Shown here piece by piece: positions 8,369 to 14,664 of a stretch of 16,653 bases of DNA (position 1 is its first letter; the number at the start of each line of letters is the position of its first letter). The notes under the pieces are model-generated. The model was not told where the DNA came from, searched no databases, and was given only the letters and a program-made list of their open reading frames with translations. Source of the stretch: Gordonia westfalica (GTDB lineage: Bacteria; Actinomycetota; Actinomycetes; Mycobacteriales; Mycobacteriaceae); contig NZ_FNLM01000002.1 in NCBI RefSeq assembly GCF_900105725.1, forward strand, positions 1-16,653, given 5' to 3'. Both the position numbers and the translations under genes were made by a program.

Positions 8369-8840
8369 ATGAAACGTGCATGCATTGCCATCCCAGTAAT
8401 CGCATTCGCCCTCGCCGCCTCTGGGTGCAGCGACCGAAGCCCCGAGGCCGGTAAGGCTCCTGCGACATCGTCGGCCTCCGCACCTGCCCCTGCAGTCGCA
8501 GGTGCGTACACGTCAGTGAGTCAACTCGCGGCCGGACTAACTTCAGCCGGCTTCCCATGCCTGGTTACTGACGCAACCTCGGGCCGAAGGCTGAGCACGG
8601 ATCGTGCCCACTAACCCAACGGCCGAAGCTCGACTGAGTGTGTGGTTCTCAGAAGACCTCGCCTCGAAGGGAATCGCTGCATCGGTAAAGCACTCTGACA
8701 TCACGGGAGACATCACTGGCGATCGCCACTACTACGTAACGGGACCAACCTGGCTGATCAGCCTCGACCAGAACGCGGTCATGGCAGGCCAGATTGCGGG
8801 ACAGTTCGGCGGCGAACTAGTGAAGTCCGGTGATATCTAG
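8369..8840 (+). CDS. Secreted lipoprotein, opposite to the tail genes (frame broken by two lost bases)
   Basis: The N-terminus is a bacterial lipoprotein signal: basic MKR, a hydrophobic core, then A17-S-G-C20 as lipobox. Cys20 would be lipidated and the protein anchored on the outside of the membrane. A Ser/Ala/Pro-rich linker (~25-45) leads to a small globular domain. As written, the frame stops at 8612-8614 and a second reading begins at 8604. Adding one G to the GGG at 8581-8583 and one C to the CCC at 8615-8617 joins them into one ~157-aa protein, which passes through AEHGSCPLTPTAEARLSVWF. The copy at 13275-13747 has the second base restored, which supports this repair. There is an imperfect 12-nt tandem repeat (encoding DITG twice) near 8700. 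The family is not named with certainty; similar small lipoproteins are carried by actinophages as morons. Possible roles are superinfection exclusion or surface change. Confidence 0.75.
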
Positions 8841-9246
8841 CGCATCGACGCCGCGACCGCCCGAGCCTTCTCAGCCTCGCTGGGACCTTCGCCCTCGGTA
8901 GCTTCGGCAGCGTCATCCCGAGGCGGCCCATACCGGGCCGGGAAGTAGATCTCAGGCACTTCGTTAAACGTGGTCAACGCCTGCATGTATCGGAGGTCGG
9001 AAACGATCGTCGCCACCTCCGACAAGAGCATCACAGACGGATCAGACCACAGCCAAGTGTCAGGATTCCATGCCCGGAACAGCTCCATTGCGTGGTCTGT
9101 GCGAGCCCTGCGGACAATAGCCCGCAGGTCAGTCCATGAAAACCAGGGCTTCCCGAGATCCGCAACCTGAGGCCGCGGGAAATCAGGTCGTACTCGATGG
9201 CCTCCCCGTGCTCGTCTAGGAGTCGGCGGAGGCCGAAGATTCCCCC
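8837..9246 (-). CDS. Tail assembly chaperone frameshift extension (T part), copy 2, broken
   Basis: Same gene part as 12871-13278. It is entered by -1 frameshifting at the C run 9242-9246 (G run on the coding strand). One base is missing at about 9160, so only the segment from the internal ATG at 9088 (MELFRAW) reads cleanly to the stop at 8837. The stop overlaps that of the convergent lipoprotein gene. Confidence 0.7.
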
Positions 9247-9646
9247 ACTGTGATGTCAGGATCTTCGAGCTGCTTCTTGATCCACTGGATGGTGCCCTCA
9301 GGGATCTTCGTCATCAGGAGCTTGTACTCGGCAGCCGACACGTACGGCTTGAGCCACCGGAGGGTGACTTCCTTCTCCTCGAAACCCTTCAGGGTTTCCT
9401 CTGCGTCGACCGGGCGCGGCAGCGTCTTCTCCGCGCTGTTGAGGCTGTTCGCCCATTCGGCGATCTTCACATCCGCTTCCCCGAACGGGGTGATCCAGTC
9501 CTGGTACTTCTTGATCTCGGCGGGGTCCATCCACTTGCGCGCGGCATCGACACCAGTACCGGATCGCGCCCGGGGATGGGGACGGCGAACTTCAACAGGT
9601 GATCGTCGGACGAGGGGGCTACTGCGTAGCCTTCGGGAACAGACAT
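9216..9646 (-). CDS. Tail assembly chaperone (G part), copy 2, frame broken near 9540
   Basis: Same gene as the intact copy at 12467-12898. The proper ATG is at 9646 (MSVPEGYAV). One base of a GCCGCCGCGC stretch is missing at about 9537-9544, so the start codon and the KWMDPAEIKK part lie in different frames. An apparent longer start at 9671 (MLKGSW) is in the wrong frame for the N-terminus and should be ignored. Confidence 0.8.
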
Positions 9647-9769
9647 GGTTTGACCAGGAACCTTTCAACATTGGGATAGAACTTCAACCAGGAGCAGCCC
9701 CGGCCTGGCAAAAGGACGCGGCTCCTGGTCAGGGACAACATGACACCCCTTCGCCAGGCCGAGATTGTG

Positions 9770-9800
9770 TGCCCGGGGAGGCTAGATACCTCCCCGGGCA
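9770..9800 (-). terminator. 12-bp perfect hairpin after the major tail protein (copy 2)
   Basis: Same element as at 12313-12343: a TGCCCGGGGAGG stem with its exact complement and a 7-nt loop, starting 7 nt after the stop codon of the major tail protein gene. Confidence 0.65.
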
Positions 9801-9807
9801 AGACGGG

Positions 9808-10401
9808 TCAGCTACCCGAAGTGGCGGCGATGCCGTCCACGTCGCCGAACTCGTCGACGTAGTCGCCGTTGGAGTTGCGGAACGCTCGGATCGTCAACTC
9901 CACGCCCGACGCGTCCTGCGACTCGTCCTTCCACTCCGCGATCTCCGAGACGCGGCCCTTCTCCACGACGTACGTCTTGAACTTCTTGCCGCACTTCGTG
10001 GCGAACACGTGGGCCGACAGCGGAAGCTGCGACGAGTTGTGGCGGACGTGGTAGCGCTGCCCCTTGCCGCCGGCAGCGGGGATGAGGGTGACGTTGTCGT
10101 CACCTGCGACGGTCCGCTTCACCGACGGCAGGTCGACGTCGAGCAGCTTGATCTTGAAGCTGGTGCCGTACTCGGTCTGCACATCGACGTAGTCGCCACC
10201 GTCGAAGTCCTTGACGGTGTTCGAGGTGCGGGTGATGCCGACCGACAGGCCGTCGACCGCCGCGGTTCCGTGGTCCTCGAACGCGGCGTTCAGGTCTTCC
10301 GGCGACTCGACCGGAGCGGTGGGAAGCGTGGTACCCAGAGGTGCCCGCCAGTAGACGCCGCCGTCGAGCGACTGCGCCACGTAAGAGTGTTCGACTGCCA
10401 T
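9808..10401 (-). CDS. Major tail (tube) protein, copy 2
   Basis: Protein of 197 aa, identical to the copy at 11712-12305, where the annotation is given in full. It starts at the ATG at 10401 behind a GAAAGGGG ribosome site. Confidence 0.85.
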   Translation of the reverse strand: MAVEHSYVAQSLDGGVYWRAPLGTTLPTAPVESPEDLNAAFEDHGTAAVDGLSVGITRTSNTVKDFDGGDYVDVQTEYGTSFKIKLLDVDLPSVKRTVAGDDNVTLIPAAGGKGQRYHVRHNSSQLPLSAHVFATKCGKKFKTYVVEKGRVSEIAEWKDESQDASGVELTIRAFRNSNGDYVDEFGDVDGIAATSGS

Positions 10402-10463
10402 TGTTTTGCCCCTTTCAGGCGAGGTGACCAGGAGCCGCGAAAGGGTTATTCAGTTAGGAGACT

Positions 10464-10847
10464 TTAGGTTCGGAGCACGAAGAGTGTCCCGGTGAACTGG
10501 AACCGGGAATGCTTTTCATAGTCCGGGTTGGGATAGTCGGCCAGGCTGTTCATGACCCAGTCGGTTACCCACAGGCCTGCCCATGGGCCGCCCGAGGATG
10601 CAGCCTGGAATCCGTCCGCGATGGTTCCGATCGATTGCTCAGTCCACGCCGTGTCCGGGCTGCCCTTGGGGGTTGAGCCGTACAGTTCGACAAGGATGCG
10701 AGCGCGATCCAGTGAGCGATCCCGTGGGCCGCCGATACGAGAAACCCTCCCGAATCGGGCAGGGTCTTCTGAGACGGTCGTGGAGAACTTCACTCCAGGC
10801 AGCGCCGCTCGGCAGATGGAGAGCGCCGCCAGCGTGGGTGTCGACAT
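10464..10847 (-). CDS. Probable tail terminator protein (intact copy)
   Basis: Protein of 127 aa with ATG at 10847, three nt after the stop of the upstream neck gene, so the two are likely translationally coupled. It begins MSTPTLAALSICRAALPGV. The middle has GRVSRIGGPRD and ARILVELYG, and the C-terminus ends in FQFTGTLFVLRT, a beta-rich pattern common in small tail terminator proteins. Size and position, directly before the major tail protein, fit the protein that caps the tail tube at the head-proximal end once the tape measure length is reached. The call rests mainly on gene order; a head-tail stopper is the alternative. Confidence 0.65.
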   Translation of the reverse strand: MSTPTLAALSICRAALPGVKFSTTVSEDPARFGRVSRIGGPRDRSLDRARILVELYGSTPKGSPDTAWTEQSIGTIADGFQAASSGGPWAGLWVTDWVMNSLADYPNPDYEKHSRFQFTGTLFVLRT

Positions 10848-10850
10848 CAG

Positions 10851-11010
10851 TTATCCGAGAGCCCTGAGGATCGTGTTGTTGCGGGCATTGTCGCGTTGCG
10901 CCTTGTAGTCGGCGGTGACGACAGAGGCACGCCAACGGCCCTGGGGACGTGCCATGCCTGCCCGTGAACCCACCGCGTACGTGCCCTCGCCCATAGCGCT
11001 CGCATCGTCA
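10851..11010 (-). CDS. Head-tail connector (neck) protein, C-terminal fragment
   Basis: The - strand frame ending at the TAA at 10851-10853 reads ADDASAMGEGTYAVGSRAG, then a basic, Gln/Arg-rich tail ending NNTILRALG. Fragments of this shape (acidic DD, then a GT/GS turn, then a basic C-terminus) occur at the end of HK97 gp10-like neck proteins, which sit just upstream of tail terminators. Only about 50 codons are real. The reading frame continues past the fold at about 11031 to 11123, but that part is an inverted-copy artefact. The family call is tentative. Confidence 0.5.
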
Positions 11011-11052
11011 GCAATGCAGACTCGAGCGGGATGGACGCCTCGAGCGATCGCT
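11009..11052. other. Fold-back loop 2 between inverted arms
   Basis: The strand turns here. 10991-11008 (CCATAGCGCTCGCATCGT) reappears inverted, with errors, at 11053-11075. The loop contains CTCGAG twice, about 18 nt apart (near 11021 and 11039), and these can pair with each other. No sequencing adapter is seen. Confidence 0.7.
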
Positions 11053-11246
11053 GACTGAGTGCGAGACGCTATGGGTCGAGGTGCACGTAGACGCGGTGGT
11101 TCACGTGGGCAGTGCATGGTCACGCCTCCCCGGCGCCGTTGGCGTAGCCTCTGTCGTCACCGACCGTACGTAACACAGGCCGCAACGTCGATCAATTGCC
11201 CTGTCATATCCCAGACTACACGATCCTCCAGGGCTCTCGCGGATAA
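11053..11246 (+). pseudogene. Neck protein fragment, corrupted copy 3
   Basis: An error-rich inverted copy of 10851-11008. Blocks such as GGCGCCGTTGGCGTAGCCTC and CCTCTGTCGTCACCG still align with copy 2, but there are many insertions and no frame is open. Read-quality damage, not evolution, is the likely cause. Confidence 0.6.
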
Positions 11247-11249
11247 CTC

Positions 11250-11649
11250 GATCGTCGACACTCCACGGCTCGCGCGCCGCGCTCTCCTCATCTGCCGAGC
11301 GGCGGCTGCTGGAGTGAAGTCTCCACCCGACCGTCTCAGAAGACCCTGCCCGATTCGGGAGGTTTCTCGTATCGGCGGCCCACGGGGATTCGCTCACTGG
11401 ATCGCGCTCGCATCCTTGTCGAACTGTACGGCCTCAAACCCCCAAGGGCAGCCCGGACACGGCGTGGACTGAGCAATCGATCGGAACCATCGCGGACGGA
11501 TTCCAGGCTGCAATCCTCGGGCGGCCCATGGGCAGGCCTGTGGGTAACCGACTGGGTTCATGAACAGCCTGGCCGACTATCCCAACCCGGACTATGAAAA
11601 GCATTCCCGGTTCCAGTTCACCGGGACACTCTTCGTGCTCCGAACCTAA
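11250..11649 (+). pseudogene. Tail terminator, corrupted copy 3
   Basis: A damaged inverted copy of 10464-10847. The start codon region is altered (ATGTCGACAC became ATCGTCGACAC), and several indels lie between 11270 and 11570. From about 11570 (NSLADYPNPDYEK) to the TAA at 11647-11649 it matches copy 2 exactly. Use copy 2 for the protein. Confidence 0.75.
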
Positions 11650-11667
11650 AGTCTCCTAACTGAATAA

Positions 11668-11703
11668 CCCTTTCGCGGCTCCTGGTCACCTCGCCTGAAA
11701 GGG
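11668..11703 (+). promoter_or_regulatory. Hairpin that can mask the ribosome site of the major tail protein gene
   Basis: CCCTTTC (11668-11674) pairs with GAAAGGG (11697-11703). The second arm is the ribosome binding site 8 nt before the ATG at 11712. The loop carries CGCGGCTCCTGGTCA (11674-11688), whose exact reverse complement lies after the gene at 12382-12396. This could be a translational control element. The same arrangement lies on the - strand at about 10410-10445. Confidence 0.4.
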
Positions 11704-11711
11704 GCAAAACA

Positions 11712-12305
11712 ATGGCAGTCGAACACTCTTACGTGGCGCAGTCGCTCGACGGCGGCGTCTACTGGCGGGCACCTCTGGGTACCACGCTTCCCACCGCTCC
11801 GGTCGAGTCGCCGGAAGACCTGAACGCCGCGTTCGAGGACCACGGAACCGCGGCGGTCGACGGCCTGTCGGTCGGCATCACCCGCACCTCGAACACCGTC
11901 AAGGACTTCGACGGTGGCGACTACGTCGATGTGCAGACCGAGTACGGCACCAGCTTCAAGATCAAGCTGCTCGACGTCGACCTGCCGTCGGTGAAGCGGA
12001 CCGTCGCAGGTGACGACAACGTCACCCTCATCCCCGCTGCCGGCGGCAAGGGGCAGCGCTACCACGTCCGCCACAACTCGTCGCAGCTTCCGCTGTCGGC
12101 CCACGTGTTCGCCACGAAGTGCGGCAAGAAGTTCAAGACGTACGTCGTGGAGAAGGGCCGCGTCTCGGAGATCGCGGAGTGGAAGGACGAGTCGCAGGAC
12201 GCGTCGGGCGTGGAGTTGACGATCCGAGCGTTCCGCAACTCCAACGGCGACTACGTCGACGAGTTCGGCGACGTGGACGGCATCGCCGCCACTTCGGGTA
12301 GCTGA
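11712..12305 (+). CDS. Major tail (tube) protein
   Basis: The major tail protein forms the stacked rings of the tail tube. This 197-aa protein starts at an ATG behind GAAAGGGG. The N-terminus, MAVEHSYVAQSLDGGVYWRA, followed by a proline-rich strand and an acidic LNAAFEDHG stretch, is typical of actinophage tube proteins. Beta-rich segments follow: GLSVGITRTSNTVKDF, DYVDVQTEYGTSFKIKLLDV and the C-terminal ELTIRAFRNSNGDYV. A basic KCGKKFK patch lies near residue 140. Size (about 200 aa), position between terminator and chaperones, and the strong hairpin right after it all fit a highly expressed structural gene. It is identical to the copy at 9808-10401. The fold cannot be proved from sequence alone, but the context is strong. 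Confidence 0.85.
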   Translation: MAVEHSYVAQSLDGGVYWRAPLGTTLPTAPVESPEDLNAAFEDHGTAAVDGLSVGITRTSNTVKDFDGGDYVDVQTEYGTSFKIKLLDVDLPSVKRTVAGDDNVTLIPAAGGKGQRYHVRHNSSQLPLSAHVFATKCGKKFKTYVVEKGRVSEIAEWKDESQDASGVELTIRAFRNSNGDYVDEFGDVDGIAATSGS

Positions 12306-12312
12306 CCCGTCT

Positions 12313-12343
12313 TGCCCGGGGAGGTATCTAGCCTCCCCGGGCA
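12313..12343 (+). terminator. 12-bp perfect hairpin after the major tail protein
   Basis: TGCCCGGGGAGG (12313-12324), loop TATCTAG, then CCTCCCCGGGCA (12332-12343), beginning 7 nt after the stop. It is very stable but has no T tract. It may be a partial terminator that lowers expression of the downstream chaperone and tape measure genes, or an mRNA 3' end protector. Confidence 0.65.
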
Positions 12344-12351
12344 CACAATCT

Positions 12352-12462
12352 CGGCCTGGCGAAGGGGTGTCATGTTGTCCCTGACCAGGAGCCGCGTCCT
12401 TTTGCCAGGCCGGGGCTGCTCCTGGTTGAAGTTCTATCCCAATGTTGAAAGGTTCCTGGTCA
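12352..12462 (+). promoter_or_regulatory. Structured leader of the tail chaperone gene (possible pseudoknot)
   Basis: The 161-nt gap between the tail tube and chaperone genes holds two interleaved 9-bp stems: CGGCCTGGC/GCCAGGCCG (12352-12360 with 12404-12412) and ACCAGGAGC/GCTCCTGGT (12384-12392 with 12418-12426). Together they could form an H-type pseudoknot. The element TGACCAGGA (12382-12390) can instead pair with TCCTGGTCA (12454-12462), just before the chaperone ATG at 12467, or with the leader of the tail tube gene. The same sequence is in copy 2. Its function is inferred only. Confidence 0.4.
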
Positions 12463-12466
12463 AACC

Positions 12467-12898
12467 ATGTCTGTTCCCGAAGGCTACGCAGTAGCCCCCT
12501 CGTCCGACGATCACCTGTTGAAGTTCGCCGTCCCCATCCCCGGGCGCGATCCGGTACTGGTGTCGATGCCGCCGCGCAAGTGGATGGACCCCGCCGAGAT
12601 CAAGAAGTACCAGGACTGGATCACCCCGTTCGGGGAAGCGGATGTGAAGATCGCCGAATGGGCGAACAGCCTCAACAGCGCGGAGAAGACGCTGCCGCGC
12701 CCGGTCGACGCAGAGGAAACCCTGAAGGGTTTCGAGGAGAAGGAAGTCACCCTCCGGTGGCTCAAGCCGTACGTGTCGGCTGCCGAGTACAAGCTCCTGA
12801 TGACGAAGATCCCTGAGGGCACCATCCAGTGGATCAAGAAGCAGCTCGAAGATCCTGACATCACAGTGGGGGAATCTTCGGCCTCCGCCGACTCCTAG
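12467..12898 (+). CDS. Tail assembly chaperone (G part, intact copy)
   Basis: Protein of 143 aa with ATG at 12467. In siphophages the gene just before the tape measure encodes a chaperone that binds the tape measure protein and keeps it soluble, and a frameshifted longer form recruits tube subunits. The protein starts MSVPEGYAVAPSSDDHLLKF and has a helical, acidic body (WMDPAEIKKYQDWITPFG, the LKGFEEKEVTLRWLKPYV region, WIKKQLEDPDITVGE). It ends in a short Ser/Ala tail before a TAG. A GGGGGAA run eight codons before the stop lets ribosomes slip into the -1 frame. The ribosome site is weak: GAAAGG is 15 nt away. Copy 2 has a one-base loss, so this copy should be used. Confidence 0.88.
   Translation: MSVPEGYAVAPSSDDHLLKFAVPIPGRDPVLVSMPPRKWMDPAEIKKYQDWITPFGEADVKIAEWANSLNSAEKTLPRPVDAEETLKGFEEKEVTLRWLKPYVSAAEYKLLMTKIPEGTIQWIKKQLEDPDITVGESSASADS
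12868..12874 (+). promoter_or_regulatory. -1 programmed frameshift site of the tail chaperone
   Basis: GGGGGAA at the codons GTG GGG GAA. Slipping back one base on GGG gives GGG GGA, and the new frame reads GIFGLRRLLDEHGEAIEYD onward without a stop to 13278. The site lies just before the zero-frame stop at 12896-12898, as in other siphophage chaperone pairs. The copy 2 equivalent is at 9240-9246. Confidence 0.75.
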
Positions 12899-13278
12899 AC
12901 GAGCACGGGGAGGCCATCGAGTACGACCTGATTTCCCGCGGCCTCAGGTTGCGGGATCTCGGGAAGCCCTGGTTTTCATGGACTGACCTGCGGGCTATTG
13001 TCCGCAGGGCTCGCACAGACCACGCAATGGAGCTGTTCCGGGCATGGAATCCTGACACTTGGCTGTGGTCTGATCCGTCTGTGATGCTCTTGTCGGAGGT
13101 GGCGACGATCGTTTCCGACCTCCGATACATGCAGGCGTTGACCACGTTTAACGAAGTGCCTGAGATCTACTTCCCGGCCCGGTATGGGCCGCCTCGGGAT
13201 GACGCTGCCGAAGCTACCGAGGGCGAAGGTCCCAGCGAGGCTGAGAAGGCTCGGGCGGTCGCGGCGTCGATGCGCTAG
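12871..13278 (+). CDS. Tail assembly chaperone frameshift extension (T part)
   Basis: This frame has no stop from the slippery run to the TAG at 13276-13278. It adds about 135 residues to the first 135 of the chaperone, for a ~270-aa fusion. The extension opens with LLDEHGEAIEYDLISRGLRL, then RDLGKPWFSWTDL and RAWNPDTWLW, the pattern seen in actinophage chaperone C-terminal parts. It ends with an acidic, Ala/Glu-rich tail. An independent start is unlikely: the first in-frame start-like codon (12949) has no ribosome site and would remove the LDEHGEAIEYD block. The stop shares a CTAG with the convergent lipoprotein stop. Confidence 0.82.
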   Translation, partial: GIFGLRRLLDEHGEAIEYDLISRGLRLRDLGKPWFSWTDLRAIVRRARTDHAMELFRAWNPDTWLWSDPSVMLLSEVATIVSDLRYMQALTTFNEVPEIYFPARYGPPRDDAAEATEGEGPSEAEKARAVAASMR

Positions 13279-13747
13279 ATATCACCGGACTTCACTAGTT
13301 CGCCGCCGAACTGTCCCGCAATCTGGCCTGCCATGACCGCGTTCTGGTCGAGGCTGATCAGCCAGGTTGGTCCCGTTACGTAGTAGTGGCGATCGCCAGT
13401 GATGTCTCCCGTGATGTCAGAGTGCTTTACCGATGCAGCGATTCCCTTCGAGGCGAGGTCTTCTGAGAACCACACACTCAGTCGAGCTTCGGCCGTTGGG
13501 GTTAGTGGGCACGATCCGTGCTCAGCCTTCGGCCCGAGGTTGCGTCAGTAACCAGGCATGGGAAGCCGGCTGAAGTTAGTCCGGCCGCGAGTTGACTCAC
13601 TGACGTGTACGCACCTGCGACTGCAGGGGCAGGTGCGGAGGCCGACGATGTCGCAGGAGCCTTACCGGCCTCGGGGCTTCGGTCGCTGCACCCAGAGGCG
13701 GCGAGGGCGAATGCGATTACTGGGATGGCAATGCATGCACGTTTCAT
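13275..13747 (-). CDS. Secreted lipoprotein, copy 3 (frame broken by one lost base)
   Basis: Same gene as at 8369-8840. Here the CCCC run near 13500 (GGGG on the + strand) is complete, so the downstream frame is open back to the region of the first break. Only the base missing from the GGG-to-GGGG site (CCC on the + strand near 13533) remains. The N-terminal signal and lipobox read from the ATG at 13747. The TAG stop (13277-13275) and the chaperone TAG (13276-13278) lie on opposite strands of one CTAG. Confidence 0.75.
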
Positions 13748-13753
13748 CTCGAC

Positions 13754-13759
13754 AGGATA
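13754..13759 (-). promoter_or_regulatory. Candidate -10 box of the lipoprotein gene (copy 3)
   Basis: TATCCT on the - strand, 6 nt before the ATG at 13747; see the equivalent at 8357-8362. Confidence 0.4.
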
Positions 13760-13783
13760 AGCCGTCAGTGCGACGACCCGAGA

Positions 13784-13789
13784 TAGAAT
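13784..13789 (+). promoter_or_regulatory. Candidate -10 box of the HNH gene (copy 3)
   Basis: TAGAAT, same position relative to the GTG as in the other copies. Confidence 0.3.
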
Positions 13790-13864
13790 GGAGCGACCCC
13801 GGAGGTGCTACCAACACCAGCCGGGGCCTAACCCACTCGCTTGAAGCACCAAGGAGGGGCTGCC

Positions 13865-14570
13865 GTGAAGGCTACCCGAACCCGACGTCCATGTCCGACA
13901 TGTGGATCACCCATCGACCGAGGTCCCGGACAGCATGCGTACTGCTCCGACGAATGTCGCCCCATCTGCGAGCACCCCACATGCGACCGCCCTACGCGGG
14001 CATGCAGACGGTGTGCGACTCGCACCGGGTTCAGCTTGATCGCCACGGCGAACTCCGGCCGGACACGTGGTCGAAGGAATGGGTGTGCGTCGTTTGCGGG
14101 GCAGGTGTCCCGAAGGGGTCGGGGCGCCGTAAGCACTGCTCGAGGGCTGTCAGCAAACCGACTCTCGATACAACGGGCGTCGCCCAACGACGGCGAAATG
14201 TCGGCTATGCGGGCAGGACTTCTCCCTACAGCGGCGCACCGGGGCGAGGCTTCAGCGCACCGACACTCAGTGGTGCCGCACCTGCGGTAGAGAATCCCCC
14301 GAAGCGCGCCGATATCTGAAGTACGGAATCACCCCGGAGGAGTACGCGGCCGCGATGAATCGGGGCTGCGACATCTGCGGCGAGCGCGTGGGGGCGCTAC
14401 ATATCGACCATGACCACAGCTGCTGCCCTCCACGGAGTAAGCAGTGGCGAACCTGCGGGCAGTGCGTCCGCGGATTCCTCTGCGGATCGTGCAACCGCGG
14501 ATTGGGCCTACTGAAGGATGACCCGAACGTGCTGCGAAGCGCGATCGAGTACCTCGGTCGAAAGGCCTAG
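13865..14570 (+). pseudogene. HNH endonuclease VII-like protein, copy 3, frame broken twice
   Basis: The GTG at 13865 follows AAGGAGGGG. Two G runs have each lost one G compared with copy 2 (GCGGGGCATG near 13997 and GAGGGGCTG near 14145), giving two frame shifts. The CCCC run missing in copy 1 is complete here. The C-terminal endonuclease VII part, from MNRGCDICGERVGALHIDHD to the TAG at 14568-14570, is intact. The three copies together confirm the 235-aa protein of copy 2. Confidence 0.85.
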
Positions 14571-14594
14571 AAACAGCGCATACATACGGACTCA

Positions 14595-14633
14595 ACGAAC
14601 ACCCCTAAGGCCATGAGCCTCTGGGGTGTTCGT
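14595..14633 (+). terminator. Hairpin between the HNH and tape measure genes (copy 3)
   Basis: Same 11-bp plus 4-bp hairpin as at 843-881, unchanged in this copy. Confidence 0.6.
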
Positions 14634-14664
14634 CATTTCTGGCGGCAAGCAAAGGGGTGGCAGC

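Noticed and set aside
9250..10467. 405-aa + strand ORF over the tail tube and chaperone genes, also at 11646-12344 -
   Set aside because: It lies antisense to clearly recognised tail genes and crosses their intergenic hairpin. Composition is that of a shadow ORF.
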